DNA of 64,000 bases from Cronobacter turicensis z3032 (GTDB lineage: Bacteria; Pseudomonadota; Gammaproteobacteria; Enterobacterales; Enterobacteriaceae): assembly GCA_000027065.2 (NCBI GenBank), contig FN543093.2, forward strand, positions 3,600,074 to 3,664,073, read 5' to 3'. Below, in pieces: positions 1-9,809 of the stretch (its first letter is position 1; each line of letters opens with the position of its first letter). The position numbers and the translations under genes are program-made. A model generated the notes under the pieces. The model saw only the letters and a program-made list of their open reading frames with translations, searched no databases and was not told the origin of the DNA.

Positions 1-545
1 TGCGGATGCACATCGGCGGCCACGAAGAAACGGTTGGCGTTTTTCAGTTTGCTGACGCGTTTGGCCATCGCCATGGCTTCCGCCGCCGCGGTGGCTTCAT
101 CCAGCAGCGAGGCGGAGGCGATATCCAGCCCCGTCAGATCCAGCGTTACCTGCTGGAAATTCAGCAGCGCTTCAAGACGCCCCTGCGACACCTCTGGCTG
201 ATACGGCGTATAGGCCGTGTACCAGCCCGGATTCTCCAGCATATTGCGCAGGATAACCGGCGGCGTGTGCACCGCGGTGTAGCCCATGCCGATATAGTTT
301 TTAAAGCGCTTGTTGCGCCCGGCGATGGCTTTGAGCTCCGCCAGCGCGGCGAATTCGGTGGCGGCGTCGCCGACATCGGGCGGCGTCTCAAGCTGGATAT
401 CCGCAGGAACGATTTGCGAAATCAGCGCATCCAGCGAGTCCGCGCCAACGGTGCGCAGCATCTCCTGCTGCTGGTCAACACCCGGTCCGATATGGCGCTC
501 GATAAAAGCGTCGCGATTTTCCAGGTGGCTCAGGGTCTGGGTCAT
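1..545 (-). CDS. gcvP: Glycine dehydrogenase (decarboxylating), P protein, N-terminal part
   Basis: The reverse strand opens with an ATG at 545 preceded by an AGGAA ribosome site, and reads [20 protein letters not shown], the start of the GcvP family. The frame runs off the left edge, so only about 180 of roughly 957 residues are visible and the PLP-binding lysine is outside the window. GcvP is the PLP enzyme that decarboxylates glycine and passes the aminomethyl group to the lipoyl arm of GcvH. It is the last gene of gcvT-gcvH-gcvP, 132 bp after gcvH. Truncation is due to the window edge, not a mutation. Confidence 0.95.
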   Translation of the reverse strand, partial: MTQTLSHLENRDAFIERHIGPGVDQQQEMLRTVGADSLDALISQIVPADIQLETPPDVGDAATEFAALAELKAIAGRNKRFKNYIGMGYTAVHTPPVILRNMLENPGWYTAYTPYQPEVSQGRLEALLNFQQVTLDLTGLDIASASLLDEATAAAEAMAMAKRVSKLKNANRFFVAADVHP

Positions 546-677
546 GGGCGATATTTCCTGAAACGTGCAGTGAGGCAAATAAATGCGATGGTAAGTCGTG
601 CTCCCGCCGGGAGCGGCGCGGGCGAATGCGGTGCCCGCGCGTGCCCCTGACGTTACGCAGGGGCGTGGTCCCGTGAA

Positions 678-1067
678 TTACTCGTCTTCTAACAGCGCTT
701 CATACGCGCTGGCATCCAGCAGCGCGGCCACTTGGGTCTCATCGCTGGCTTTGATTTTGAAAATCCAGCCCTGGCCGTACGGCTCGCTATTGACCAGCTC
801 GGGTGAATCGCTCAGCGCGTCGTTGACGGCCACGATCTCGCCGCTGACCGGCGCGTAGATGTCGGAAGCGGCTTTGACGGATTCCGCGACAGCGCAGTCG
901 TCGCCCGCGTTAACGGTCGTGCCCACATCCGGCAGGTCGACAAACACCATGTCGCCCAGCAGCTCCTGCGCGTGCTCGGTGATCCCGACGGTGTAAGTGC
1001 CGTCAGCTTCTTTACGCAGCCATTCGTGTTCTTTGCTGTATTTCAGTTCGTTTGGCACATTGCTCAT
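678..1067 (-). CDS. gcvH: Glycine cleavage system H protein
   Basis: 129 residues, the usual GcvH length. The lipoyl-attachment motif ESVKAASD places the modified lysine at residue 65, in the expected hairpin of the lipoyl domain. GcvH carries the aminomethyl group from GcvP to GcvT and returns for reoxidation by the L protein (Lpd, not in this window). It lies 23 bp after gcvT and before gcvP on the same strand, the standard operon order. An AGGAGAGAAGCA Shine-Dalgarno region precedes the ATG. Confidence 0.98.
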   Translation of the reverse strand: MSNVPNELKYSKEHEWLRKEADGTYTVGITEHAQELLGDMVFVDLPDVGTTVNAGDDCAVAESVKAASDIYAPVSGEIVAVNDALSDSPELVNSEPYGQGWIFKIKASDETQVAALLDASAYEALLEDE

Positions 1068-1090
1068 TGCTTCTCTCCTGATAACAAAAC

Positions 1091-2188
1091 TTACTGCGTG
1101 ACCGGCTTCCCGGCGCGCACGAAAACGGGTTTAGTGACTTTCACGGGCATTTCGCGGTTGCGGATCTGCACAATGGCAGTATCGCCGATACCCGCAGGAA
1201 CGCGAGCCAGCGCAATGCTGTAGCCAAGCGTCGGCGAGAAGGTGCCGCTGGTGATAATGCCTTCGCGGGCGTTGCCCTGGTCATCGGTGAAACGCACCGG
1301 CAGTTCGCCGCGCAGCACGCCTTTTTCCGTCATCACCAGACCAACCAGCTGTTCGGTGCCGTTTTCACGCTGGGCTTCCAGCGCGTCGCGGCCGATAAAT
1401 GCGCGATCTTCTGGTTGCCAGGCGATTGTCCAGCCCATGTTGGCGGCGAGCGGCGAAACGCCTTCGTCCATCTCCTGGCCGTAAAGATTCATGCCCGCCT
1501 CAAGACGCAGCGTATCGCGCGCGCCAAGGCCGCACGGTTTTACGCCCGCTTCCACCAGCTGGCTCCAGAATCCGGCCGCTTTTTCATTCGGCATCGCGAT
1601 TTCATAGCCCGCCTCGCCGGTGTAGCCGGTAGTGGCGATAAACAGGTCATCCGCCTGCACGCCAAAGAAGGGCTTCATGCCGTCTGTCGCTTTACGCTGC
1701 GCGTCGTTAAAGAGTGTGGCGGCTTTCGCCTTCGCGTTCGGCCCCTGGACGGCAATAAGGGAGAGATCGTCGCGCACGGTCACGGAAACGCCATACGGTT
1801 CGGCGTGCTCATTGATCCAGGCGAGATCTTTTTCACGGGTGGCGGAGTTCACCACCAGGCGGAAATAGTCTTCTGTCATGAAATAAACAATCAGATCGTC
1901 AATCACGCCGCCGGAGGCGTTGAGCATGCCGGTGTAGAGCGCTTTGCCCGGCTGGGTCAGCTTCGCCACATCGTTCGCCAGCAAGTAGCGCAGGAATTCG
2001 CGGGTACGCGCGCCGCGCAGGTCGACAATGGTCATGTGGGAGACATCAAACATCCCCGCGTCGTTACGTACCGCATGGTGTTCATCAATCTGCGAGCCGT
2101 AATGCAGCGGCATCATCCAGCCGTGGAAATCCACCATGCGCGCGCCGCAGAGGTTGTGCTGTTCATACAACGGGGTTTGTTGAGCCAT
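1091..2188 (-). CDS. gcvT: Glycine cleavage system T protein (aminomethyltransferase)
   Basis: 365 residues, against 364 in E. coli. GcvT releases ammonia from the H-protein-bound aminomethyl group and moves the one-carbon unit to tetrahydrofolate, making 5,10-methylene-THF. The N-terminal segment with [12 protein letters not shown] and the internal [10 protein letters not shown] motif are typical of the aminomethyltransferase/folate-binding fold. It is the first gene of the gcv operon. The ATG follows GATGAGGAAAAG. A long 5' region carries GcvA- and PurR-like motifs. Confidence 0.98.
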   Translation of the reverse strand: MAQQTPLYEQHNLCGARMVDFHGWMMPLHYGSQIDEHHAVRNDAGMFDVSHMTIVDLRGARTREFLRYLLANDVAKLTQPGKALYTGMLNASGGVIDDLIVYFMTEDYFRLVVNSATREKDLAWINEHAEPYGVSVTVRDDLSLIAVQGPNAKAKAATLFNDAQRKATDGMKPFFGVQADDLFIATTGYTGEAGYEIAMPNEKAAGFWSQLVEAGVKPCGLGARDTLRLEAGMNLYGQEMDEGVSPLAANMGWTIAWQPEDRAFIGRDALEAQRENGTEQLVGLVMTEKGVLRGELPVRFTDDQGNAREGIITSGTFSPTLGYSIALARVPAGIGDTAIVQIRNREMPVKVTKPVFVRAGKPVTQ

Positions 2189-2279
2189 CTTTTCCTCATC
2201 CTGTCAGCCGGGTTGGTGTGGGTTTCAGACGGCGCAACGCCCTGAATGAAACCCGGCGTCGACGCCGATCCCGGCGGCA

Positions 2280-2295
2280 ACGCAAACGTTATCTT
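2280..2295. promoter_or_regulatory. PurR-like operator upstream of gcvT
   Basis: ACGCAAACGTTATCTT matches 13 of 16 positions of the PurR operator consensus ACGCAAACGTTTGCGT, with the left half perfect. The right half is disturbed, and an intact TGCGT follows four bases later. E. coli gcvTHP is repressed by PurR, so the location fits, but the displaced half-site lowers confidence. Confidence 0.5.
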
Positions 2296-2570
2296 GCGTC
2301 TGAACTTATCACCGAACGGGGGCGTAAACCATAAGGCACGCTGGGCCATCAGATTAGCTTATGACCAGAAATCGTTTTACATCCCGCAGCATGAAACACT
2401 GCCTGAAAGGTTTCAGGCGCGACCAAAACGCTAACGCTTTACCGTGTTTTCAAAATAAGCGGGCAGAAATCGCTGTTTTGAGGGGAAATTCATGGAAGAA
2501 AAAATTTCGAGAGATTAAAAAAACTAATCCGAAAAAGAGAGTGAAATTAGAATATTTCAAACGGGGAGAG

Positions 2571-2601
2571 ACTTCTCTTTCCGGGGACCGGAAAGAGAAG
2601 T
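2571..2601 (-). terminator. Strong hairpin at the end of the pepP-ubiH-ubiI operon
   Basis: A perfect 14-bp stem (acttctctttccgg with ccggaaagagaagt) and a 3-base loop lie just after the ubiI stop codon. No clear U-tract follows on the minus strand, so it may be a weak terminator or an RNA-stabilising 3' end. Confidence 0.55.
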
Positions 2602-2610
2602 GTGACGTAG

Positions 2611-3813
2611 TTAACGCAACCACTCCGGCAGATCGTTAAGCCCCATCGCCTGGCGAATCAACTGTGGTTTAACACCTGGCAGTTTATCGGCAAGCGTTAA
2701 GCCCAGATCGCGCAGGAGCTTTTTCGCAGGATTCGTGCCGGAGAAAAGCTCGCGGAAACCCTGCATACCCGCCAGCATCATCGCGGCGGCGTGCTTGCGG
2801 CTGCGTTCGTAGCGGCGCAGATAAAGATGCTGCCCGATATCTTTGCCCTGCTGATGCAGACGGCGCAGTTCGCTTATCAACTCCGCGGCATCCATAAAGC
2901 CGAGGTTAACGCCCTGCCCGGCCAGCGGATGAATGGTGTGCGCCGCGTCGCCGACCAGCGCCAGACGGTGCGCGGCGAACTGGCGCGCGTAGCGGCCGGT
3001 AAGCGGAAAGACCTGCCGCTCACGCTCAAGCGCGCATAAGCCGAGGCGATTATCGAACGCCACGCAGAGCGCCTGATTAAACGCCGACACCGGGGCCTGC
3101 TGCATCCGGTCGGCTTCCTGAGGAGAAAGCGACCAGACGATAGAACAGAGATGCGGGTCGCTGAGCGGCAGAAACGCCAGAATGCCGTCGCCGTGGAACG
3201 CCTGGCGCGCCACGCCGCCATGTGGTTCATCGGTGCGGATCGTGGCGACCAGCGCGTGATGCTGGTAATCCCAGGACGTCAGCGGGATTTCCGCCTTCGC
3301 GCGCAGCCAGGAGTTTGCGCCATCGGCGCCGACAACCAGACGCGCCGTCAGCATGTTGCCGTCTTCCAGCGTGATAAAGGCTTCGTTTTCGCCCCAGGCG
3401 ACCTGTTGCAGCGTCGCGGGCGCCATCAGCGTCACCGATTTGCACTGCTGCGCTTTTTGCCACAGTGCGTAGTGAATCACCTGATTTTCGATAATGTGCC
3501 CGAGATGGCTGAAGCCGAACGCCTCGTCATTAAACGCGATGCGCCCGAAGCTGTCTTTTTCCCAGACTTCCATGCCGTGGTACGGCGCGGCGCGCTGGCG
3601 AATAATGGCGTCCCAGACGTCGAGCCGTTTGAGCAGGGCTTCACTGGCGGCGTTAATTGCCGACACGCGCAGCGCCGGAGGCGCGCTCGCGTCCAGCGGT
3701 TCCGGCGCGCGCTGCTCCAGCACCGCGACGCGCAGCCCGCTGCCTTCCAGCCCGCAGGCCACCGCCAGCCCGACCATGCCGCCGCCGACAATCGCTACAT
3801 CTACACTTTGCAC
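2611..3813 (-). CDS. ubiI: 2-octaprenylphenol 5-hydroxylase (ubiquinone synthesis)
   Basis: UbiI (formerly VisC) is an FAD monooxygenase that performs the C5 hydroxylation in ubiquinone synthesis. The dinucleotide-binding motif GGGMVG is at residues 10-15 and the FAD motif GDAAHTIHPLAGQG at about 288-301. I place the start at a GTG (3813) because AAGGAG sits 6 bases upstream and this gives 400 residues, the E. coli length. The longer reading from 3867 adds 18 unrelated residues and overlaps ubiH. The gene follows ubiH by 10 bp in an operon with pepP. Confidence 0.95.
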   Translation of the reverse strand: MQSVDVAIVGGGMVGLAVACGLEGSGLRVAVLEQRAPEPLDASAPPALRVSAINAASEALLKRLDVWDAIIRQRAAPYHGMEVWEKDSFGRIAFNDEAFGFSHLGHIIENQVIHYALWQKAQQCKSVTLMAPATLQQVAWGENEAFITLEDGNMLTARLVVGADGANSWLRAKAEIPLTSWDYQHHALVATIRTDEPHGGVARQAFHGDGILAFLPLSDPHLCSIVWSLSPQEADRMQQAPVSAFNQALCVAFDNRLGLCALERERQVFPLTGRYARQFAAHRLALVGDAAHTIHPLAGQGVNLGFMDAAELISELRRLHQQGKDIGQHLYLRRYERSRKHAAAMMLAGMQGFRELFSGTNPAKKLLRDLGLTLADKLPGVKPQLIRQAMGLNDLPEWLR

Positions 3814-3823
3814 ATTCGACTCC

Positions 3824-5002
3824 TTAGCGCGGCACCCAACCGAGGGTGCGTCTGGCCAGCGCGTCACGCGCCGGGGTAAATAAATCCATGGCCATCAGGC
3901 CAAGGTTGCGCCCGACCACCAGCGGCGACCAGCGGTTGGCGAACAGCTGCACCAGCCCGTCGGTAACGCCGATCGTCGCGGCTTTATCCTGCTCGCGGCG
4001 TTGTTGATACGCGCCAAGCACCGGATACGCGCCGATATCCTCGCCGCGCGCGAAAGCCTGCGACAGCGTCTCGGCGAGCGTCATCACATCGCGCAGCCCA
4101 AGGTTAAACCCCTGCCCAGCAATCGGGTGCAGCGTCTGGGCGGCGTTGCCGACCAGCGCCGTGCGGTGCGAAATCACGCGCGACGCGAGGCTTAACGCGA
4201 GCGGATAACCGCTGCGCGCGCCCGCGTGTGTGATACGCCCCAGCCGCCAGCCAAAGGCGGCCTGGAGTTCCTGGCAAAAACGCGCATCGCTCCAGCCAAG
4301 CACTTCAGCCTGTTTGTCGAGAGGATGGCACCAGACGAGCGAACTGCGACCGCCCGACATCGGCAGCAATGCCAGCGGGCCGTGTTCGGTAAAACGCTCA
4401 AAGGCGCGCCCCTGATGCGGCAGCGCAGTCGCGACATTCGCAATGATTGCCGCCTGATGGTAAGGCTGCTGGCGCCATTCGATGCCGCACTGCGCGCCAA
4501 TCGAGGAGCGCGAACCGTCGGCCGCGACCAGCAGTTGCCCTTCCAGGGTGTCGCCGTTATCAAGCTGTACGGTGACTGCTTCTTCACGACGGGTAATGCT
4601 CGTCACGCGCGCCGGGCAGTGCAGATGAACGCCCGGCGCCTTGCGCAGCAGGTTGAAAAGCCGCTGACCGGCGTCGTGCAGCTCCACGACATTCCCCAGC
4701 GCCTGTGTCTGGTAGTCGCGCGCGTTCAGCGTCACAAAACCGGCGTGACCGCGATCGCTGACATGAACGGTGGTGATAGGCGTAGCGCAGGGCGCGAGCG
4801 CCTGCCAGACGCCAACGCGCGCCAGCTCGCGGCAGGTGCCGTCGGCAAGCGCGATGGCGCGAGCGTCAAACCCTGGATGCGCGGCGGATTCCGGCGCGCT
4901 GGCTTCCACCAGATGCACCGGCAGCGCGCCATGGGTAAAGCGGGAGATCGCCAGCGCAAGCGTCGCGCCAGCCATACCGCCGCCAGCGATAATCACGCTC
5001 AT
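3824..5002 (-). CDS. ubiH: 2-octaprenyl-6-methoxyphenol hydroxylase (ubiquinone synthesis)
   Basis: 392 residues, the family length. UbiH is a flavoprotein monooxygenase of the same family as UbiI, acting at ring position C1 in aerobic ubiquinone synthesis. The Rossmann motif GGGMAG is at residues 7-12 and the second FAD motif is GNAAQTLHPIAGQG at about 285-298, with the Asn that marks UbiH versus the Asp of UbiI. Its ATG overlaps the pepP stop by 4 bp, implying translational coupling. Sister enzyme ubiI follows directly. Confidence 0.97.
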   Translation of the reverse strand: MSVIIAGGGMAGATLALAISRFTHGALPVHLVEASAPESAAHPGFDARAIALADGTCRELARVGVWQALAPCATPITTVHVSDRGHAGFVTLNARDYQTQALGNVVELHDAGQRLFNLLRKAPGVHLHCPARVTSITRREEAVTVQLDNGDTLEGQLLVAADGSRSSIGAQCGIEWRQQPYHQAAIIANVATALPHQGRAFERFTEHGPLALLPMSGGRSSLVWCHPLDKQAEVLGWSDARFCQELQAAFGWRLGRITHAGARSGYPLALSLASRVISHRTALVGNAAQTLHPIAGQGFNLGLRDVMTLAETLSQAFARGEDIGAYPVLGAYQQRREQDKAATIGVTDGLVQLFANRWSPLVVGRNLGLMAMDLFTPARDALARRTLGWVPR

Positions 5003-6315
5003 GAGCGCGGCGCTGCCGCCATCAGCGCTTCGATATCGTCCGCCGATTTCACCACGCTGGCGGTCAGGTTTTCATTGCCGGTTTCCGTGATGACGATGTC
5101 GTCTTCGATACGAATACCGATACCGCGGTATTCTTCAGGCACGTCGGCGTCCGGCGCGATATAAAGCCCCGGCTCAACGGTGATGACCATGCCTGGCGCC
5201 AGGATACGCGAGCGATCCGGGCCGTAGAAGCCGACATCATGCACATCCAGCCCCAGCCAGTGGCTGAGCCCGTGCATAAAGTACGGACGATGCGCGTTTT
5301 CCGCGACCAGCTGCTCTACGTCGCCTTTGAGAATGCCAAGCCCAACGAGCCCTTTCACCATCACGCGCACCACGTCGCCGGTCACATCCTGAATAGAGGT
5401 GCCTGGACGGAAGAGACGCAGCGCCGTTTCCAGCGATTCCAGCACGATGTCATACACCGCACGCTGGGCAGGCGTGAATTTACCGTTGACCGGAAACGTG
5501 CGGGTGATGTCGCCCGCGTAGCCTTTGTATTCGCAGCCCGCGTCGATCAGGACCAGGTCGCCGTCGCGCAGCTGGCTTTCGTTTTCGGTGTAATGCAGGA
5601 TGCAGCCATTTTCGCCGCCGCCCACGATGGTGTTGTAGGAAGGAAAGCGCGCGCCGTGGCGGGTGAATTCATGCAGAATTTCGCCTTCCAGCTGGTATTC
5701 ATACATGCCCGGACGGCACGTCTGCATGGCGCGTATATGCGCCAGCGCGCTGATTTCACCGGCGCGGCGCATGACGGCCAGCTCTTCCGGGGATTTAAAC
5801 AGGCGCATTTCATGTACCCAGGGGCGCCAGTCGGTGAGCGTGGCGGGCGCGGATAGATTCTGACGTGCGCCGCGGCGCAGTTTATCCAGCGCAGTGAACA
5901 CGATGGCGTCGGCGTAGGGGTATTCGCCCTGCGCGTGGTAGACCACATCCAGCCCGTTCAGCAACTGATAAAGCTGCTCGTCGATTTCGTTGAACGCCAG
6001 CGCCCGGTCGACGCCAAGCTTCGCCGGGGCCGCCTCCTGGCCGAGACGACGGCCAAACCAGATCTCCGCGGTTTTATCGCGCAGACGGTTGAAGATAACG
6101 CTATGACTGTGCGTTTCATCGCTTTTGATAAGCACCAGCACCGCTTCGGGTTCATTGAAGCCGGTGAAGTACCAGAAATCGCTGCTCTGGCGGTAAGGGT
6201 ATTCGCTGTCGGCGCTGCGCGTCGCTTCCGGCGCGGCGAAAATCAGCGCCGCGCTGGCCGGGGCCATTTTCGCCAGCAACGCCTGACGGCGTCGCAGAAA
6301 CTCTTGCTGTGTCAT
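4999..6315 (-). CDS. pepP: Xaa-Pro aminopeptidase
   Basis: 438 residues, close to E. coli PepP (441). It removes the N-terminal residue from peptides with proline in second position. The C-terminal pita-bread domain shows the two-metal ligands in order: IDAGCEYKGYAGDITRTFP (two Asp), HGLSHWLGLDVHD (His), VEPGLY (Glu) and IRIEDD (Glu). The N-terminal half is the creatinase-like domain. It lies 23 bp after ygfB and overlaps ubiH by 4 bp. The ATG follows AGGAGGTGCA, a strong ribosome site. Confidence 0.97.
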   Translation of the reverse strand: MTQQEFLRRRQALLAKMAPASAALIFAAPEATRSADSEYPYRQSSDFWYFTGFNEPEAVLVLIKSDETHSHSVIFNRLRDKTAEIWFGRRLGQEAAPAKLGVDRALAFNEIDEQLYQLLNGLDVVYHAQGEYPYADAIVFTALDKLRRGARQNLSAPATLTDWRPWVHEMRLFKSPEELAVMRRAGEISALAHIRAMQTCRPGMYEYQLEGEILHEFTRHGARFPSYNTIVGGGENGCILHYTENESQLRDGDLVLIDAGCEYKGYAGDITRTFPVNGKFTPAQRAVYDIVLESLETALRLFRPGTSIQDVTGDVVRVMVKGLVGLGILKGDVEQLVAENAHRPYFMHGLSHWLGLDVHDVGFYGPDRSRILAPGMVITVEPGLYIAPDADVPEEYRGIGIRIEDDIVITETGNENLTASVVKSADDIEALMAAAPRS

Positions 6316-6338
6316 TGCACCTCCTGAGTAAACGAATT

Positions 6339-6917
6339 TTAGTGAAGCGTGGGCTTTTTCACTTCCGGCGCGGTCGGTGACTGGCGCGTAAAGGTGTCGT
6401 GGCAGAGCAGCGCCGCGACGCGCACATACTCGATGATCTCCTCAAGCGACATCTCCAGTTCCTCCTGATCTTCGCCTTCGTCATAGCCGAGCTGGGCGAT
6501 GTTGCGCAGATCGTCGATGGCTTCGCCGGTTTCGCCAGTGATTTTGTCGAGCTTCGGCTGCGTCACGCCGAGGCCCAGCAGGAAATGGTTCACCCAACCT
6601 GCCAGCGCGTCAGCGCGATCAAAGACCGACACGTCGTCGCCGTCCGGCAGCCAGAGCTGGAACATAAAACCGTCATCCTCCAGCGTATCGCTGGTGGCGG
6701 CGTGCAGCTGACGCAGCGCCTGAGCGAGCTGCTGGCCGAATGCCAGCCCCTCGTTGGTCAGGTCGTGCAGCAGCGGTTGCCAACTGCTGTCATGATTGCC
6801 GCCGCACAGGATTCCACTGATAAGGCCGTGCATTTCTGCGGGGGTCAGGCCCACGCCTTGCTGATTGAGCAACTGGCCGACCTCGTCGTAACCAGGCATT
6901 TCGTTCTGTATAGACAT
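6339..6917 (-). CDS. ygfB: YgfB family protein (UPF0149)
   Basis: A 192-residue acidic protein of the UPF0149/YecA-like family, nearly all helical. Two adjacent ATGs are available (6923 and 6917). I use the inner one because it gives [10 protein letters not shown], matching E. coli YgfB in start and length; ribosome-site evidence is weak for both. It is the first gene of ygfB-pepP-ubiH-ubiI. In Pseudomonas a homologue acts as an anti-activator of gene expression; the enterobacterial role is unclear. It is divergent from zapA. Confidence 0.9.
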   Translation of the reverse strand: MSIQNEMPGYDEVGQLLNQQGVGLTPAEMHGLISGILCGGNHDSSWQPLLHDLTNEGLAFGQQLAQALRQLHAATSDTLEDDGFMFQLWLPDGDDVSVFDRADALAGWVNHFLLGLGVTQPKLDKITGETGEAIDDLRNIAQLGYDEGEDQEELEMSLEEIIEYVRVAALLCHDTFTRQSPTAPEVKKPTLH

Positions 6918-7078
6918 GCGCATTCGTCGTCGTTGGGAGGAGGAGTTCGTGTTATGCTACCACTTCGTGCCCTGGTGATACCAGAAAAGGGCTTGTGTCT
7001 TCATATCAGGGTAGCTATAGTGTCGCCCCTTCGCAGCCCCGGCGCGAATGGTTGGCGAGTCAACAGCAGGAAAGTGGA

Positions 7079-7408
7079 ATGTCTGCACAACCAGTCGATA
7101 TCCAAATTTTTGGGCGTTCACTGCGGGTGAATTGCCCGCCTGAACAGCGAGATGCACTGAATCAGGCTGCGGACGAGCTGAATCAACGGTTGCAAGATCT
7201 GAAAGTTCGCACTAGAGTCACCAATACTGAGCAGTTAGTTTTCATCGCAGCATTAAACATCTGTTATGAACTGGCTCAGGAAAAAGTGAAAACCCGTGAC
7301 TACGCGGCCAACATGGAACAGCGTATCCGGATGCTCCAGCAGACCATTGAACAAGCATTACTTGAGCAAGGTCGCATAAGCGAAAGAGCGGAGCCAAAGT
7401 TTGAATAA
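7079..7408 (+). CDS. zapA: Cell division protein ZapA
   Basis: 109 residues, almost identical to E. coli ZapA. It binds FtsZ and cross-links protofilaments to stabilise the Z-ring at mid-cell. The N-terminal FtsZ-binding part ([12 protein letters not shown]) is followed by a long C-terminal coiled coil ([18 protein letters not shown]). The ORF extends upstream to 6995, but the ATG at 7079 has CAGGAAAGTGGA before it and matches the family start. ygfB is divergent; 6S RNA and fau follow on the same strand. Confidence 0.97.
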   Translation: MSAQPVDIQIFGRSLRVNCPPEQRDALNQAADELNQRLQDLKVRTRVTNTEQLVFIAALNICYELAQEKVKTRDYAANMEQRIRMLQQTIEQALLEQGRISERAEPKFE

Positions 7409-7450
7409 CGCTTCAGGGTTTACTATGGTAGAGTGACCGTGAAGTAAAAA

Positions 7451-7634
7451 ATTTCTCTGAGATGTTCGCAAGCGGGCCAGTCCCCTGAGCCGATATTTCA
7501 AAAAAACAGAATGTGACGCTCCACGGTTGGTGAGCATGCTCGGTTCGTCCGAGAAGCCTGAAAACCGTGACGACGCATTCACCTTGAACCACGGGTTCAA
7601 GGGTTACAGCCTGCGGCGGCATCTCGGAGATTCC
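7451..7634 (+). ncRNA. ssrS: 6S RNA
   Basis: 184 bases matching E. coli 6S RNA at both ends (ATTTCTCTGAGATGTTCGC at the start, GCATCTCGGAGATTCC at the end) with the conserved central open-complex-like bubble around GTTGGTGAGCATGCTCGG. The ends pair (TCTCTGAGATG with CATCTCGGAGA) to form the closing stem. 6S RNA binds sigma-70 RNA polymerase and represses transcription in stationary phase. It lies between zapA and fau, as in other enterobacteria, where it is processed from a 6S-fau transcript. Confidence 0.97.
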
Positions 7635-7650
7635 TCCTTCTTTTACTACC

Positions 7651-8247
7651 ATGACACAACGTCCCGTTACTTCAGACCTTCGTCAGAAAATCCGTAAAGA
7701 AATCCGCGATAAGCGCCGTGCGCTGACGGCCGACCAACAGGCGCATTTCGCCGAACAGGCTGCCGCGCGTATGCTGGGCTTCGCCCCCGTGGTGGAAGCG
7801 AAAAGCGTCGCGGTGTTTCTCTCTTTTGATGGCGAGCTCGATACCCGCCCGCTGATTGAAGGATTATGGCGCGCCGGAAAACAGGTTTGCCTGCCCGTGC
7901 TTCACCCTTTCAGCCCCGGCAATTTGCTGTTTCTGCGTTATCTGCCGGACAGCCTGCTCGCCACAAATCGTCTGAAAATCCTTGAGCCTGCGCTGGATGT
8001 GCGCCATGTGCTGCCTTTAGACCGCCTCGACGTGCTGATAACCCCGCTGGTCGCGTTTGACCGCGCAGGACAGCGCCTCGGCATGGGCGGCGGCTTTTAC
8101 GATCGCACGTTGCAAAACTGGCGCGCGCACGGATTCTTGCCGGTCGGCTACGCGCACGATTGTCAGCAGGTGGAAAGCCTCCCGGTGCAGGAGTGGGATA
8201 TTCCGCTGCCCGCGATGGTGACGCCGACGAAAACCTGGCGCTGGTGA
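7651..8247 (+). CDS. fau: 5-formyltetrahydrofolate cyclo-ligase
   Basis: Also named ygfA. 198 residues. It converts 5-formyl-THF, a by-product of the serine/glycine hydroxymethyltransferase reaction, to 5,10-methenyl-THF using ATP. The family motif RLGMGGGFYDRTL is present near residue 145, with the basic N-terminal helix LRQKIRKEIRDKRRAL. The start at 7651 is the first in frame after 6S RNA; a shorter internal start near residue 19 region, as annotated in some E. coli records, is possible. It sits 17 bp after the 6S end and shares its transcript. Confidence 0.95.
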   Translation: MTQRPVTSDLRQKIRKEIRDKRRALTADQQAHFAEQAAARMLGFAPVVEAKSVAVFLSFDGELDTRPLIEGLWRAGKQVCLPVLHPFSPGNLLFLRYLPDSLLATNRLKILEPALDVRHVLPLDRLDVLITPLVAFDRAGQRLGMGGGFYDRTLQNWRAHGFLPVGYAHDCQQVESLPVQEWDIPLPAMVTPTKTWRW

Positions 8248-8249
8248 AA

Positions 8250-8281
8250 TAAAAAACCGGGTCGCTTACGCTAACCCGGTT
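8250..8281 (-). terminator. serA terminator
   Basis: Stem aaccgggt/acccggtt around an 11-base loop, followed on the minus strand by a run of six U. It lies 47 bp beyond the serA stop, between convergent fau and serA. Confidence 0.8.
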
Positions 8282-8327
8282 CAAAATGTGTTTCAGCAGG
8301 CCGGATAAAATTCCCGGCCATGTAACA

Positions 8328-9566
8328 TCAGTAAAGCAGGCGCGCGCGGATCGTACCCTGAATCGCCTTCATGCTTTGCAGCGCGTTGTACGCGATATCT
8401 TCCGGCGCATCCACATCAATCACCACATAGCCCATCTGCGGCGTGGTTTGCAGATACTGCGCCGCGATGTTAATGCCCTGCTCGGCGAAAATCTGGTTGA
8501 TGGCAGTCAGCACGCCAGGACGGTTTTCGTGAATGTGCAGCAGACGGCTGACGCTGCCGCCGTGCAGCGGCAAAGAAACTTCCGGGAAATTGACCGCTGA
8601 GAGCGTCGAGCCGTTGTCGGAGTATTTCGCGAGTTTGCCCGCCACTTCCAGACCGATATTTTCCTGCGCCTCCTGGGTTGAACCGCCGATGTGCGGCGTC
8701 AGGATCACGTTATCGAACTCGCACAGCGGCGAATTAAACGGATCGCTGTTGGTCGCAGGCTCAACCGGGAAGACGTCAATCGCCGCGCCCGCCAGATGTT
8801 TGCTGGAAAGCGCTTCGCACAGCGCCGGGATATCCACCACCGTACCGCGTGCGGCGTTGATGAGCAGCGCGCCGGGCTTCATCAGCGCCAGCTCTTCCGC
8901 GCTAATCATGTTTTTGGTCGAGGCGTTTTCCGGCACGTGCAGGCTCACCACATCACTCATGTTAAGCAGATCGGAGAGATGCTGGACCTGGGTGGCGTTG
9001 CCGAGCGGCAGCTTGCTTTCGATATCGTAGAAAAACACGTTCATCCCGAGTGATTCCGCGAGGATACCGAGCTGGGTACCGATATGGCCGTAGCCGATAA
9101 TGCCCAGTTTCTTACCGCGCGCTTCAAACGAACCCGTCGCCAGTTTATTCCAGATGCCGCGATGCGCTTTGGCGTTCGCTTCCGGAATACCGCGCAGCAG
9201 CAGCAGCAATTCGCCGATCACCAGCTCGGCCACTGAGCGAGTGTTGGAGAATGGCGCGTTAAAGACCGGAATGCCGCGCTTCGCCGCCGCGTTCAGATCC
9301 ACCTGGTTGGTGCCGATGCAGAAGCAGCCGACCGCGACCAGTTTTTCCGCCGCGGCAAAAATCTCTTCAGTCAGATGAGTACGGGATCGCAGGCCGATAA
9401 AGTGCGCATCGCGGATGGACGCTTTCAGCTGTTCGCTGTCGAGCGCGCCCTTGTGATATTCAATGTTGGTATAACCTGCAGCGCGCAGATTATCGATGGC
9501 TTTCTGGTGAACCCCTTCCACCAGCAAGAATTTAATTTTGTCTTTCTCCAGCGATACTTTTGCCAT
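8328..9566 (-). CDS. serA: D-3-phosphoglycerate dehydrogenase
   Basis: 412 residues (E. coli 410). It oxidises 3-phosphoglycerate to 3-phosphohydroxypyruvate, the first step of serine synthesis. The NAD-binding motif GIIGYGHIGTQLG lies near residue 155, the 2-hydroxyacid dehydrogenase signature and catalytic His (LTPHIGG) near 290, and a C-terminal ACT domain from about 340 ends in RARLLY; that domain gives allosteric serine inhibition. It is transcribed alone. E. coli serA is Lrp-controlled; the 268-bp upstream region would hold such sites, but I cannot place them. Confidence 0.98.
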   Translation of the reverse strand: MAKVSLEKDKIKFLLVEGVHQKAIDNLRAAGYTNIEYHKGALDSEQLKASIRDAHFIGLRSRTHLTEEIFAAAEKLVAVGCFCIGTNQVDLNAAAKRGIPVFNAPFSNTRSVAELVIGELLLLLRGIPEANAKAHRGIWNKLATGSFEARGKKLGIIGYGHIGTQLGILAESLGMNVFFYDIESKLPLGNATQVQHLSDLLNMSDVVSLHVPENASTKNMISAEELALMKPGALLINAARGTVVDIPALCEALSSKHLAGAAIDVFPVEPATNSDPFNSPLCEFDNVILTPHIGGSTQEAQENIGLEVAGKLAKYSDNGSTLSAVNFPEVSLPLHGGSVSRLLHIHENRPGVLTAINQIFAEQGINIAAQYLQTTPQMGYVVIDVDAPEDIAYNALQSMKAIQGTIRARLLY

Positions 9567-9809
9567 TTCCCGACCCTGTCTTGTCTGAACTGTTATGAAG
9601 CTGAAATAAGCCAGCCTTCTGCCAACATATCAAAATTTGCGTTTCCGGCAATATGAACGTTTGCGTCGCGACGTTGAAGAAACATCACGCAGAGATAAAA
9701 GGCAGGAGAAAATGTTGCATGGCAGAAATATGACGGAAGGATTAACAGGATGGAAACAAAAATGTGAGAGATGTCACCAAATTCAGGCGGGGAATTTTTT
9801 TTAACCGCA

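Larger units (their letters stand above)
2189..2610 (-). promoter_or_regulatory. gcvTHP control region
   Basis: This 422-bp noncoding stretch separates gcvT from ubiI. It is AT-rich in its right half and holds several CTAAT/ATTAG pentamers (2353-2357, 2524-2528, 2546-2550). CTAAT is the known core of GcvA binding sites at gcv promoters. A PurR-like site lies at 2280-2295. The short ORFs here look spurious. Lrp is a known gcv activator but its degenerate sites cannot be placed by eye. Confidence 0.65.

Noticed and set aside
2189..2610. Possible glycine riboswitch before gcvT
   Set aside because: I could not find the conserved aptamer cores; enterobacterial gcvTHP is controlled by GcvA, Lrp and PurR.
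2361..2639. 92-residue frame in the gcv control region
   Set aside because: Lys- and Asn-rich reading of AT-rich promoter DNA; it crosses a hairpin and the ubiI stop.
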